Positions 49,417 to 58,383 of a stretch of DNA of 64,000 bases are shown here, piece after piece (the first letter of the stretch is position 1; each line of letters starts with the position of its first letter). Location of the stretch: NCBI RefSeq assembly GCF_016461715.1, contig NZ_JAEMUI010000010.1, positions 1 through 64,000 on the forward strand, given 5' to 3'. A program made the translations under genes and the position numbers. Origin of the DNA: Marinomonas spartinae (GTDB taxonomy: Bacteria; Pseudomonadota; Gammaproteobacteria; Pseudomonadales; Marinomonadaceae). The notes under the pieces are model-generated. The model searched no databases. It was not told the DNA's origin and was given only the letters and a program-made list of their open reading frames with translations.

Positions 49417-49556
49417 GAGACCTTTGAACGAAGACAGGAGTCAAGCCAAGACACGGCAAAAATAGATCAAAATGATAAGGTTACCGTTTATAAATCAGTA
49501 CTTTATGTCTATTTTTTACTATATATTGGTAAAACCAGCCGTCGCGCAAACGTCTC
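49417..49556. mobile_element. MITE copy 1 (140 bp, TSD AATAA)
   Basis: The terminal inverted repeats are GAGACCTTTGAACGA and its imperfect partner (GAGACGTTTGCGCGA on the other strand). They are flanked by perfect 5-bp duplications AATAA at 49412-49416 and 49557-49561. An internal inverted repeat (AAAAATAGA / TCTATTTTT) lets it fold on itself. It has no coding capacity and is homologous along its length to the element at 56274. Its right end is 32 bp from the aminotransferase start codon, so it lies in that promoter region. Confidence 0.85.
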
Positions 49557-49588
49557 AATAAGTAAAATAACCCTTTTGGGGAGTCACT

Positions 49589-50785
49589 ATGTTTGAACAC
49601 ATCCAAGCTGCGCCATCCGATCCTATTCTCGGCCTGAATGACGCTTTCCGCAACGATCCAAACCCCAAGAAAATCAATTTAGGCGTCGGTGTATACAAGG
49701 ACGAACAAGGCACAACACCTATTTTAAAATCCGTTAAACAAGCCGAAGAACGCTTGTTAAACCAAGAAACCAGCAAGAGCTATCTTAGCATCGAAGGGTC
49801 ACAAGCTTACCGAGAGGCTGTACAAACGCTTTTATTTGGTGGGGACAGTCAGATCATCAGTAAACAACTGGCCCAAACGGTTCAAACCCCTGGTGGTACT
49901 GGTGCACTAAGGGTAGCTGCCGAGTTTGTACGTAAACATCTACCCGACGCAACCATCTGGGTCAGTAACCCAACTTGGGCAAATCACCAAGCGGTTTTTC
50001 AATCCGTTAACTTAGAAGTAGGTAGCTACGCTTATTACGATGTGGATACCAAGTCCTTAGACTTTGAATCCATGCTCGCCAGTTTATCCCAAGTACCCGC
50101 TGGCGATGTGGTTCTCTTTCATGCTTGCTGCCATAACCCGACAGGCATCGACCCCACTCCAGAGCAGTGGTATCAATTAGCGAAGCTGTGTAGCAAACAA
50201 GGCTTTTTGCCGTTATTCGATTTTGCTTACCAGGGCTTTGGGGCAGGTCTTGAAGAAGATGCGCAGGGGTTGCGTACTTTCTTAAATTACGTACCGGAAA
50301 TGCTGATTGCCAATTCCTTCTCAAAAAACTTCGGTTTGTACAATGAACGAGTCGGCGCCTTGACCATTGTGAGTGATAATGCAGATCAAGCACTGGCCGC
50401 TTTTACACAAATTAAACGTGCTGTTCGTACTAACTACTCCAACCCACCCTCTCACGGTTCAGCCATTGTTGCCGAGATTTTAAATTCGAAAGAACTACGT
50501 AGCTTGTGGGAAATGGAGCTCAAAAGTATGCGTTCTCGTATCCACGAAATGCGCAGCTTATTTGTGAATACACTGCGAGCGAAAGGCGTTGATCAAGACT
50601 TCTCCTTTATCTCCAAACAAAACGGCATGTTCTCGTTTTCTGGCTTGAACCCAGAACAAGTGTCGCGTCTACGCAAAGAGTTTTCTATCTACATTGTGGG
50701 ATCTGGTCGCATCAACGTGGCTGGTATGACTCATGAAAATATGGAGCCTCTTTGCGAGGCCATTGCAGAAATTCTTAAAAGCTAA
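49589..50785 (+). CDS. Aromatic/aspartate aminotransferase (class I, AspC/TyrB family)
   Basis: The 398-residue PLP enzyme of the AspC/TyrB type has [18 protein letters not shown] near the N-terminus, [15 protein letters not shown], the Asp in FDFAYQGFG, the PLP Lys in [15 protein letters not shown] (about 247), and the substrate Arg in [11 protein letters not shown]. It transfers amino groups between aromatic amino acids or aspartate and 2-oxo acids; tyrosine versus aspartate preference cannot be fixed here. GGGGAG precedes the ATG. The promoter probably lies in or next to the MITE just upstream. Confidence 0.93.
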   Translation: MFEHIQAAPSDPILGLNDAFRNDPNPKKINLGVGVYKDEQGTTPILKSVKQAEERLLNQETSKSYLSIEGSQAYREAVQTLLFGGDSQIISKQLAQTVQTPGGTGALRVAAEFVRKHLPDATIWVSNPTWANHQAVFQSVNLEVGSYAYYDVDTKSLDFESMLASLSQVPAGDVVLFHACCHNPTGIDPTPEQWYQLAKLCSKQGFLPLFDFAYQGFGAGLEEDAQGLRTFLNYVPEMLIANSFSKNFGLYNERVGALTIVSDNADQALAAFTQIKRAVRTNYSNPPSHGSAIVAEILNSKELRSLWEMELKSMRSRIHEMRSLFVNTLRAKGVDQDFSFISKQNGMFSFSGLNPEQVSRLRKEFSIYIVGSGRINVAGMTHENMEPLCEAIAEILKS

Positions 50786-50795
50786 TTAAGCTTAA

Positions 50796-50834
50796 AGGCA
50801 AGTAAAACCACCATAATGGTGGTTTTACTTGCCT
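50796..50834. terminator. Bidirectional terminator (aminotransferase / DUF190)
   Basis: A perfect 18-bp stem (AGGCAAGTAAAACCACCA and complement) with a 3-nt loop between convergent genes. Confidence 0.85.
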
Positions 50835-50839
50835 CATTG

Positions 50840-51157
50840 CTATGACTCTCCTAAAAATCCAAACTCAACAGGACTTTGAGCATAAAAAATGGAGACACCT
50901 TCTTCTTTAACTTTATTGAATAGCTTCTCCGCCTCTTCTTCCGTGACGATCATTGACACTTCTACGGGCTGATCACTTAATTCAAAGAAATGGCTCGAAT
51001 GGATCTTTCCTTTATGTCCAATACCTTCAGAACCAATAATGCTTGTCCCTCCTCTTAGTCCAAGCTCTTTAGCCTGATTCAGTATCCATTCAGACACCAA
51101 TTGTCCTTTATGATGACGACTTTGCTGTGTAAAAAATGTAATCTGATACCCTTTCAT
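50840..51157 (-). CDS. DUF190 family protein of the fluoride module
   Basis: This small soluble protein of 105 residues has the DUF190 pattern (LGLRGGTSIIGSEGIGHKGK followed by HFFELSDQPVEVSMIV), a PII-like ferredoxin fold. It lies 54 bp downstream of crcB on the same strand. DUF190 genes are often found beside crcB or behind fluoride riboswitches, so a fluoride-related accessory or sensing role is likely but unproven. AAAGGT precedes the ATG. Confidence 0.87.
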   Translation of the reverse strand: MKGYQITFFTQQSRHHKGQLVSEWILNQAKELGLRGGTSIIGSEGIGHKGKIHSSHFFELSDQPVEVSMIVTEEEAEKLFNKVKEEGVSIFYAQSPVEFGFLGES

Positions 51158-51211
51158 AATGAATTACCTTTAACCATCAATTGATAAAAATACTTGTGAT
51201 TGGCCAGATAG

Positions 51212-51595
51212 CTATATTGATCGTAGCCAAAACATGGTAGCAATTCCTAAAAGGGTCATAACCAAACATCCTATGACATGAATAGCAATTGCACCGCAAG
51301 CCCATAATATTCGCCCCTCTTGAAACAAGGTTATAACCTCCGCAGAGAAAGTCGAAAAGGTAGTAAGAGCCCCTAGAAAGCCTGTAATAATCAAGAGTCG
51401 CCACTCTGGTGGAAGCGATGTCTGCTGACCAAAAAAAGTAATAGCAAGACCAATTAGGTACCCACCAACTAAATTTGCGATCAACGTCCCGGGTGGTAAC
51501 GTGGGGAAAAGAGAATTAAATTGATTACCTAAAAACCAGCGCAATAGCGCACCACAAGAGGCACCTATACATACCGATAAAATAGAAAAAAACAT
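51212..51595 (-). CDS. crcB: Fluoride ion channel CrcB/Fluc
   Basis: The 127-residue protein has four membrane helices and the Fluc motifs [33 protein letters not shown] (Asn in the pore), and [16 protein letters not shown] (the TTFSTF phenylalanine/polar track). Fluc dimers export fluoride and protect against its toxicity. The messenger begins with a fluoride riboswitch (51683-51742), so expression should rise with fluoride, together with the DUF190 gene. Confidence 0.95.
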   Translation of the reverse strand: MFFSILSVCIGASCGALLRWFLGNQFNSLFPTLPPGTLIANLVGGYLIGLAITFFGQQTSLPPEWRLLIITGFLGALTTFSTFSAEVITLFQEGRILWACGAIAIHVIGCLVMTLLGIATMFWLRSI

Positions 51596-51682
51596 AGAAC
51601 TGAGACTCTAATTTAATGTAAAAATAACGAGCCTAGATTAAGAAATTGCAGACATATCTACGTCTCCTGTCTCCAGGTTCGA

Positions 51683-51742
51683 TGCGTAGACATCATTAGC
51701 TTTGAATGACTTCAAAGCGGTTAGAGGAGGAATGTCATCTCC
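51683..51742 (-). promoter_or_regulatory. Fluoride riboswitch (crcB motif) upstream of crcB
   Basis: Read on the minus strand: GGAG-ATGACATTC-CTCC (first hairpin), TCTAACC, then an 8-bp hairpin GCTTTGAA-GTCA-TTCAAAGC, then TAATG-ATGTCTACGC. Loop GACAT pairs with the 3' ATGTC as the pseudoknot. This is the fold of the crcB motif, including GGnGATG, AAC and CTAC. Just downstream TCTACG can re-pair with CGTAGA (51657-51662), a likely expression platform. It lies 87 nt before the crcB ATG. Confidence 0.9.
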
Positions 51743-51865
51743 TTTTCTTTAAATTAACAAATTTTTTAAAACTCTACAAGCATTCGTTAAGAGCACTATC
51801 CAGCACAGCAACAGGCTGGTAACCTTGAATGCTTTCTTTGTCACTTAGCGAAATGGGATTAATAA

Positions 51866-52492
51866 ATGACGGCCACTTTACTTTACTGTTATGACCCTAT
51901 GTGTAGCTGGTGTTGGGGGTTTCGTCCGACGTGGAACAGACTACAAAAAGCCTTACAACCACTGATCGATGAGAAGAAACTGACCATCCAACCCATGTTA
52001 GGTGGGTTAGCAGCTGACTCAGATAACCCCATGTCTGAGGAAATGAAGACCAAATTGGAAAATACATGGCAACGAATCCAAACCGACTTAGGCACCGACT
52101 TTAACTTTGACTTTTGGCGAGTCAACCAACCACGTCGCTCAACTTATCCCGCATGCCGAGCCTGTCTGGTTGCAAGGGATGCCGGATCGGAAGATGAAAT
52201 GTACCATGCTATTCAACAAGCCTATTACCTTCAGGCGAAAAATCCATCCAATATAGAGACGTTGGTTGAGTGTGCGGAGCACATCGGCTTAAAAGCGGAA
52301 GGTTTTCTGAAAGCCATGGACCATATCAAGTCAGAAGGTCTATTAGAAAAAGAAATCGACCAAGCAAGACAACTTGGCTTAAACTCCTTCCCTTCATTAG
52401 CCGTTTTAAAAGGCGATCAACTCACCTCCATCCCTTTGGATTATCAAGACCCTCTAACCATGTTAACGGCTATTAAAAAAGCGCTGTCATAG
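51866..52492 (+). CDS. DsbA-family thioredoxin-fold oxidoreductase (cytoplasmic, CSWC)
   Basis: The 208-residue protein with CSWCWGFRP (active CxxC at about 13-16) and a helical insertion belongs to the DsbA/FrnE/HCCA-isomerase-like group. It has no signal peptide, so it acts in the cytoplasm, perhaps in thiol or glutathione chemistry. The cis-Pro loop reads LNSFPSLAVL. GGGA precedes the ATG. Its stop codon lies inside the loop/stem of the terminator at 52475-52501. Confidence 0.87.
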   Translation: MTATLLYCYDPMCSWCWGFRPTWNRLQKALQPLIDEKKLTIQPMLGGLAADSDNPMSEEMKTKLENTWQRIQTDLGTDFNFDFWRVNQPRRSTYPACRACLVARDAGSEDEMYHAIQQAYYLQAKNPSNIETLVECAEHIGLKAEGFLKAMDHIKSEGLLEKEIDQARQLGLNSFPSLAVLKGDQLTSIPLDYQDPLTMLTAIKKALS

Positions 52493-52501
52493 CGCTTTTT
52501 T
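52475..52501 (+). terminator. Terminator overlapping the DsbA-family stop codon
   Basis: An 11-bp stem (AAAAAAGCGCT / AGCGCTTTTTT) with a 5-nt loop; the stop codon at 52490-52492 is part of it. Confidence 0.85.
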
Positions 52502-52668
52502 ACCACAGAGAACGACATTCTCTTCTATCCGCAATGTGTCTTATTCCTTACTTTAAAAACATTTTATATACGCAATTGATAAAAAACGCATAAAATAAGC
52601 AGATTATTATTTTATAGCACCGTTGACGCACTCAATGTCAGCAGGTTAATAGGAAAACACTCTGCCCT

Positions 52669-54300
52669 ATGAAGAGCCCCCACAAAGATTTGCCTCGTTC
52701 TACCATCAGCCTAAGCGCTTATATCAAGAATGGTTTTAGAACAAAGCGCAGCACCTCAAGTTTTATTATTATAGCGGCCTTGTTAAATGCCATTCTTTAT
52801 AACTGGCCCCTGCTGTCTTTTTCCATCAACAACCTTGATGGTTTGACACTCAATAGCCTACATACCATCTTCACGGTATTTGTCGTTATTTATTTGGAAA
52901 CTGCGCTCGCTCTTTATCTGCTGTTTTTGATATCAAGACGACTTGGAAAAACCCTTTGCGTGATACTGGCGTTAGCCAACTCATTAGCCGTGTATTTTGT
53001 CGTGACCTATAACGTCATTTTAGGCACCTCCATGATGGGCAATGTGTTTAATACCAAGTTTTCTGAAGCGTCTCCCTTTTTAAGCGGCAAGATGTTCATC
53101 TATTTTGTGGTATTGGGCATGATTCCTGCTTGGCTCATCATTCGAACATCGGTGCTAAAAACCTCTCGATTACGCTTATTTCTCCACCTTATCCTTACCA
53201 TCGTTATCAGTGTCACTTGGGTTTGGTTTTCGGGTAGTACATGGCTGTGGGTGGACAAACATGCCAAACAACTGGGTGGCATAACCATGCCCTGGTCTTA
53301 TGTGGGAAACTCTATTCGTTTTCAAATCCAAAAAGACGAAGAGAATGTCGAACAAACACCACTCCCCAATGCTACCTTCCGTTCGAATAAAAAAACGGTC
53401 GTCGTGCTAGTGATTGGCGAGTCCGCACGGGCAGAAGATTTTTCCCTATACGGTTATAAAAGACCAACGAACCCGTTACTCAGTAATTCAGACGTTATTA
53501 CCCTAAAAAATGCGACCTCTTGTGCGACCTATACCACCGCTTCAGTGAAATGTATCCTGTCGTACACCAACACAAGTAACCTCTTTGGAAAGAACTTCGA
53601 GCCTTTGCCCAGTTACTTACAACGGCAAGGCATCGATGTGTTTTGGCGCAGTCACAACTGGGGCGAGCCACCACTGAAAATAGCCAGTTATATAAACGCC
53701 AAAGACTTAGAAAAAAACTGTGAAGGCGATGAATGTGATTACGATGGTGTCCTGTTAAGTCATTTAGCCGAGCAAATCAAAGCATCGAAAAAGCAAAAGA
53801 TCTTTGTTGTTTTACACCAAAGCGGCAGCCACGGACCCACTTATTACCTCAAATACCCAAAAGCATTTGAAGTGTTTAAACCGGTCTGCCGTTCCGTTGA
53901 ACTGAGCAATTGTACTCATCAAGAATTGGTCAACGCTTACGATAATACTATCTTATACAACGACCATTTTTTGGATCAATTACGAACCATTTTGAAGGGT
54001 CTTAATACCGCGAGTGCGTTTCTTTATGTGTCTGATCATGGGGAGTCGCTAGGAGAAGATGGTGTCTATTTGCATGGCACCCCTTACTCCATTGCGCCGA
54101 AGCAACAATATACCATTCCTTTCTTGGTTTGGATGTCACAGGACTTTATCAAGCAGCAGCATATTTCTGTCAATAAGCTAAAAGCCAGAGCAAAAACAAC
54201 TCAAGACAATGTCTTTCATAGTGTGATGGGGGCATTTGATATGAGAAGCCCTATTTATAATAAAGACTTAGATATATTTGCTAAGGCAAAAACACCCTAG
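52669..54300 (+). CDS. eptA: Lipid A phosphoethanolamine transferase, EptA-like
   Basis: The 543-residue inner-membrane enzyme has five N-terminal helices (about 30-210) and a periplasmic alkaline-phosphatase-fold domain. Active-site motifs are VLVIGESARAEDFSLYGY (metal-binding Glu), TSCATYTTASVKC with the nucleophile Thr, VLHQSGSHGP, and VSDHGESLGEDGVYLHGTPY (metal Asp/His). Paired Cys in the soluble domain suit disulfides. It adds phosphoethanolamine to lipid A, which by family lowers sensitivity to cationic peptides. No two-component system is adjacent. The SD is weak. Confidence 0.9.
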   Translation: MKSPHKDLPRSTISLSAYIKNGFRTKRSTSSFIIIAALLNAILYNWPLLSFSINNLDGLTLNSLHTIFTVFVVIYLETALALYLLFLISRRLGKTLCVILALANSLAVYFVVTYNVILGTSMMGNVFNTKFSEASPFLSGKMFIYFVVLGMIPAWLIIRTSVLKTSRLRLFLHLILTIVISVTWVWFSGSTWLWVDKHAKQLGGITMPWSYVGNSIRFQIQKDEENVEQTPLPNATFRSNKKTVVVLVIGESARAEDFSLYGYKRPTNPLLSNSDVITLKNATSCATYTTASVKCILSYTNTSNLFGKNFEPLPSYLQRQGIDVFWRSHNWGEPPLKIASYINAKDLEKNCEGDECDYDGVLLSHLAEQIKASKKQKIFVVLHQSGSHGPTYYLKYPKAFEVFKPVCRSVELSNCTHQELVNAYDNTILYNDHFLDQLRTILKGLNTASAFLYVSDHGESLGEDGVYLHGTPYSIAPKQQYTIPFLVWMSQDFIKQQHISVNKLKARAKTTQDNVFHSVMGAFDMRSPIYNKDLDIFAKAKTP

Positions 54301-54336
54301 TTTAGCCAACAACTAGCCCCCTTAGTTCAGCAACAC

Positions 54337-54363
54337 CACCAGACAAGTCAGGCTTGTCTGGTG
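54337..54363. terminator. Hairpin between convergent eptA and aminotransferase genes
   Basis: A perfect 11-bp stem (CACCAGACAAG / CTTGTCTGGTG) with a 5-nt loop. There is no clear U-tract, so termination may be partial. Confidence 0.6.
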
Positions 54364-54403
54364 AGTGGATAAGCAGAGACGTTTTTCCCGTTGCTTTCCC
54401 CTT

Positions 54404-55633
54404 TTAAAGAGCCTGTTCAAGGGCTTGAATCACTTTCTCCACTTCATCCGCCTGGGTGTAGTGAACAAATGATAAGCGTACTACACCTGTATTTGGATCC
54501 ACCTTCATCGCTTCTAACAAACGCACCGCATAGAAGTGCCCAGCACCGCAAATAATGCCTTGATCAACCAATTTCTGGGCTAGCGCTTGAGGTGTTTGAC
54601 CAACGGGAATAACCGACACAGTAGCGGCTCTTTTATCAGGGTCGAGCGGCCCTACCAACGCCAGCTTTGGATGTAGTGATACATAACTAAGCAAACGGGC
54701 CAATAGAGCGTGCTCGTGAGCGTGTAGTAAGTCTCTTACCCGCTGAGCTTTTTCTGAAAGGGTGCCCGTTGTCGAAAAATGATGATCATGAAGTGCTTCA
54801 AAATAGTCTACAACACCTCGGCTAGCCGCCACTTGAGCATGATCTGGTCCCGCTGGTACAAACCATTTATTTTTCAAGGCTGAGTTAAAATAATGGCCTT
54901 GATTCCCTAGCTTTTCGGCCATCTCAGAGCGGATTACCATGGCGCCAAGATGGGGCCCAAAAGTTTTATAAAGAGAGAACAAATAAATATCGGCGCCCAA
55001 CGCGCTAACATCAGGCAGGCCATGACCCGCATAGGACACTCCATCGACGACCGTCCAAACTCCCGCTTCTCTGGCTTGGTCGCAAATGGCTTTGACCGGA
55101 TTAATATGAGCGACCACATTAGAGCAATGGGTAAAGGCTAACAGCTTCGTCCGCTCCGACAATAAATCAGGCAAATCGGCTATATCCAATAACCCTGTGT
55201 CTGGGTTCACTTGCCATTCTTTAATCACCAAGCCATGGGCCTCTAGCCTGTGCCATACGCCGATGTTCGCTTCATGATCTTGGTTGGTGACAATGATTTC
55301 ATCCCCTTCGCCCAATATCTTAGCGAACGCTTGAGCCAACACATAAGTATTTTGTGACGTCGAAGGCCCTAAGTGCAATTCATCAGTTGCCACGTTGAGA
55401 AACGACGCTAAACGCTGATAAGCCTCATCCATTTGTGCGCCCGCTTTTTGCGACGCAGGATGCAGGTGATAGGGCTGTAATTTGGTCTGACGATAATATT
55501 GATTAAGGTGATCAATTACAGCTTGGCAAGCATAGGAGCCACCAGCATTGTCAAAGAATGCCTGCCCAGCCAATGAAGACTCTTGAAATGCAGGAAACTG
55601 AGCGCGAACAAATTCCAAATCTAACGACGGCAT
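54404..55633 (-). CDS. Class V aminotransferase / cysteine desulfurase-like protein
   Basis: The 409-residue fold-type I PLP enzyme resembles NifS/SufS relatives: AFFDNAGGSYACQAV, LGPSTSQNTYVLAQAF, NQDHEANIGVW, VVDGVSYAGH and the PLP Lys in YLFSLYKTFGPHLG (about 225). A Cys occurs in IICGAGHFYAVRLL near the usual active-site loop, but the desulfurase RxGxHCAxP motif is absent, so lyase or transaminase activity is equally possible. ATG 55633 follows GAGAGAAG. It is divergent from an AsnC-type regulator at 55784, its likely controller. Confidence 0.82.
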   Translation of the reverse strand: MPSLDLEFVRAQFPAFQESSLAGQAFFDNAGGSYACQAVIDHLNQYYRQTKLQPYHLHPASQKAGAQMDEAYQRLASFLNVATDELHLGPSTSQNTYVLAQAFAKILGEGDEIIVTNQDHEANIGVWHRLEAHGLVIKEWQVNPDTGLLDIADLPDLLSERTKLLAFTHCSNVVAHINPVKAICDQAREAGVWTVVDGVSYAGHGLPDVSALGADIYLFSLYKTFGPHLGAMVIRSEMAEKLGNQGHYFNSALKNKWFVPAGPDHAQVAASRGVVDYFEALHDHHFSTTGTLSEKAQRVRDLLHAHEHALLARLLSYVSLHPKLALVGPLDPDKRAATVSVIPVGQTPQALAQKLVDQGIICGAGHFYAVRLLEAMKVDPNTGVVRLSFVHYTQADEVEKVIQALEQAL

Positions 55634-55783
55634 ATCACTTCTCTCCATATAAAACGCTTAACTTACCCTTAAAAAAGCAAGTAACCAGACTCAGAGTATA
55701 AAGAATAAGCCACACAAGTTGTTTGCTATTTAACCAAAACTTTCCTAATGTAATACAAGATTTTTGTGTGAATACAATAAAAT

Positions 55784-56257
55784 ATGAAAGAAATTATCTT
55801 AGATCGAACAGACTACAACATAATCAAAGCATTGGAACAAAATGGCCGTATCAGCAATACACAACTTGCTCAAACCATTAATTTATCGCAATCACAATGC
55901 TTAAGACGACTACGTCAATTAGAAGAAATGGACATTATTAGCGGTTACCAAGCCCATATAAACTACCAAAAATTGGGCTATAGTGTGATGGCTTGGACAC
56001 TCGTCACCGTCAGTAAAGAAGAGCCGAATGCCCGGGACGATGTCATGGAATTTTTACAGCAGCAAAACGCTGCCATTGGTGTATACGGCGTCACGGGCGA
56101 TGTGGACTTAATGGTAGAAATTTGCGCGAAAGACATGACCCAATTCACTGATTTAGTGGTGAAGCAAATCTATGCCCATGCCAATGTAATCAGTACCAAA
56201 TCTTATATTCGCTTAGACACAGCCAAACAAAACAGCAGCCCTCTAGGACGCCCTTAA
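55784..56257 (+). CDS. Lrp/AsnC-family transcriptional regulator
   Basis: The 157-residue regulator has an AsnC helix-turn-helix (NTQLAQTINLSQSQCLRRLR, about 24-43) and a RAM ligand domain (GVYGVTGDVDLMVEICAKDM). It differs clearly from the Lrp at 4012 in this window, so it is a local paralogue. It is divergent from the class V aminotransferase gene by about 150 bp and most likely controls it in response to an amino acid. A MITE inserted 17 bp after its stop. Confidence 0.88.
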   Translation: MKEIILDRTDYNIIKALEQNGRISNTQLAQTINLSQSQCLRRLRQLEEMDIISGYQAHINYQKLGYSVMAWTLVTVSKEEPNARDDVMEFLQQQNAAIGVYGVTGDVDLMVEICAKDMTQFTDLVVKQIYAHANVISTKSYIRLDTAKQNSSPLGRP

Positions 56258-56273
56258 AGCCGATAAATGGTTA

Positions 56274-56412
56274 GAGACCTTTGCACGATGTCACGAGCGA
56301 CGCCAAGACGCGGCAAAAACAGACCAGAAAGCGGAGTTTATCGCGATAAATGAGCATTTTGAGTCTGTTTTTAACAAAGTATTGGCAAGCGCAGTAGTCG
56401 TGCAAAAGTCTC
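56274..56412. mobile_element. MITE copy 2 (139 bp, TSD GGTTA)
   Basis: The terminal repeats GAGACCTTTGCACGA and TCGTGCAAAAGTCTC match in 14 of 15 positions. Perfect 5-bp duplications GGTTA flank it at 56269-56273 and 56413-56417. An internal repeat (AAAAACAGAC 56315-56324 / GTCTGTTTTT 56363-56372) and a central palindrome TTTATCGCGATAAA give a long hairpin. It has no ORF. The right duplication contains the stop codon of the MocR-like gene, so insertion was exactly at that gene's 3' end. Confidence 0.88.
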
Positions 56413-56414
56413 GG

Positions 56415-58199
56415 TTAGCCAAAGTCATGGTTAATCAGATCTAACATGGGGTTATACAATGGGTCTTTCGACGCATCTCGGCGTACTTTTTGCGGCGTTT
56501 TTTCGGTATTCCCTTCTTGGTCATCGGTTAGAATGGCTGGTGCCTTTTCCGTCTGCTCGTGGTTCGTAGAGATTTCGTCTGTCACCAACTCAACCCCCGT
56601 TTCTTCCATCATTGCTTCCAAAAGCTCTTCTGACTCAACAGGCGCTAGCGGTTCAACATCGGGAGAGTCGCTTTCAGCACTGTCTGATTCAATGGTATTT
56701 GATTCCAAGATATCTGAGTCAACTTCTGCTTGATGATCTATTACGGCTTCTTCGTCCTTTTCTTCTAGAGCAGAATCATCGACTAGGACATTTGTTTGTT
56801 TTTTAACCGATTCTTCGACAGTCGTTTCTTCACTTATCTCCTTATCAAGAGACGTCACTGTCTTAAGAGATAAACGTTCGGCGAGTTTTTTTGCTAAGGG
56901 CTCAACATCATCCAAGGTGGTATTAATGGCTAACCAATGATTGGCATCCGGCTCATGACTCACTAACTCACCCGGTACAATGGCATGACGAAAGCTTGCC
57001 AATAAAGCCGTCATATCATCTTGACCCAGCGGTGTCTCCAAACGTAGCCACAGCCCCATGCCCCCTTTACTGGGCGCAAAACAGGCTTGATCATTTAGAT
57101 GGGTCTCAAGATGCGCCTTAATTCGTTCTGAATTCGCCCAAACTTGTCGTGCTCGACGTCGTAACGAACGTTTACCCGTGGATTCTAAAGCATCACTCAG
57201 CGCCTGTTGCTGAACATTACTTAACGCCATATCTGCCGATAAAAATCCCCCTTCCAGCAGAGTGCTATGGCGACCTGGCAGGCACCAACTGGCGGATCGA
57301 TCCACCCCTTTGGTTTCTACCCCTCCGATGTAGACAATGTGGTCCGATGAATCGAGGGATTTATACGTCATAACCGATCCCGCACGGTGGGCCAAATGAG
57401 AACACAAATCCCACTCAATGGTGGGTAATTGCAGTTCATCAATAATGGCTAACCATCGACGCAAACTTAAATTGCTGATGCTTTGCCCTGCAGGAAAGGC
57501 AAACTGACCAGGCAGTACCAATAACTTGATGGCTTCTTCTTTAAAACAGCGAATAACAAGATCCAAATCGACACCCCGCTCTCCCGACGCAATGCTGATC
57601 ACCTTGCGGCCCAAGCTTTGCAACGTAGAAGGAAGGCGCGGGTCACAGGGTGTGATCACCAATACAACATCCTCTCGCTGTGTTAACGACAACACCGCAT
57701 TCGAGAACATCGCCAAAGGGGAGCGACCTAGCCATAATTGTGAAGCATGGCTTTTGATACCCAATCCATTAAGATGATCACTTACCGCCTCTCTTACCGC
57801 TAGGTGACCTTTACCCAATACCGGAAAATCCACCTCTTCCGTACGAGTGTTAGGGGCTAAAAACTCATCACTTTGATCGACCAAAGCTCCACGATGGGCC
57901 AGACAAGACCAAGCCATTTTGGCGCCAAGATTATCCAGCTTTCGCAGCGCCTCTCCAGGCATTAATAAGGCCGGTTTCGCTTCACTTCGATGACAAACAA
58001 AATACCCTGATTTCGGCCGTGACTCGATCCAACCATCCTCAGCTAATAACTCATAGCCATGGATAATGGTATTCAAACTCAGTTTTAATTGCTTCGATAA
58101 CACTCGCAAAGAGGGCATACGGTCACCAGGTGATAGAGCATCCTGCGACATTTGATCTAAAAACCAATCCACTACCCCTTTATATAAAAAATCCGCCAC
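56415..58199 (-). CDS. MocR-like GntR regulator with degenerate aminotransferase domain and acidic tail
   Basis: The 594-residue protein has a GntR winged helix at the N-terminus (SPGDRMPSLRVLSKQLKLSL, about 23-42), an aminotransferase-fold domain (about 110-465) and an unusual Glu/Asp/Ser-rich tail (about 470-570) with a basic end. Key PLP residues look altered: the EDDY segment reads EWDL, and the Lys motif reads YIGGVETKG with Lys displaced by one. It may therefore not bind PLP normally. It is divergent from csdA by about 185 bp and could regulate sulfur transfer. A MITE abuts its stop codon. Confidence 0.8.
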   Translation of the reverse strand: MADFLYKGVVDWFLDQMSQDALSPGDRMPSLRVLSKQLKLSLNTIIHGYELLAEDGWIESRPKSGYFVCHRSEAKPALLMPGEALRKLDNLGAKMAWSCLAHRGALVDQSDEFLAPNTRTEEVDFPVLGKGHLAVREAVSDHLNGLGIKSHASQLWLGRSPLAMFSNAVLSLTQREDVVLVITPCDPRLPSTLQSLGRKVISIASGERGVDLDLVIRCFKEEAIKLLVLPGQFAFPAGQSISNLSLRRWLAIIDELQLPTIEWDLCSHLAHRAGSVMTYKSLDSSDHIVYIGGVETKGVDRSASWCLPGRHSTLLEGGFLSADMALSNVQQQALSDALESTGKRSLRRRARQVWANSERIKAHLETHLNDQACFAPSKGGMGLWLRLETPLGQDDMTALLASFRHAIVPGELVSHEPDANHWLAINTTLDDVEPLAKKLAERLSLKTVTSLDKEISEETTVEESVKKQTNVLVDDSALEEKDEEAVIDHQAEVDSDILESNTIESDSAESDSPDVEPLAPVESEELLEAMMEETGVELVTDEISTNHEQTEKAPAILTDDQEGNTEKTPQKVRRDASKDPLYNPMLDLINHDFG

Positions 58200-58383
58200 C
58201 GCTTTGTACCTTCTCTGTGTATTTGTTTATCATCTGTTATCAAAGAGTAAGCGGGATTGAGAAAAAGGCAAGCAAAACGGCATTTTTTCTAAGCGAGTAA
58301 GGCGTTATTATTAGGTTTGAAACATTTAAGCAAAGTGGGTGTATCACCCTTTACGATAACGAACAACAAACAGTAGATCCTCT

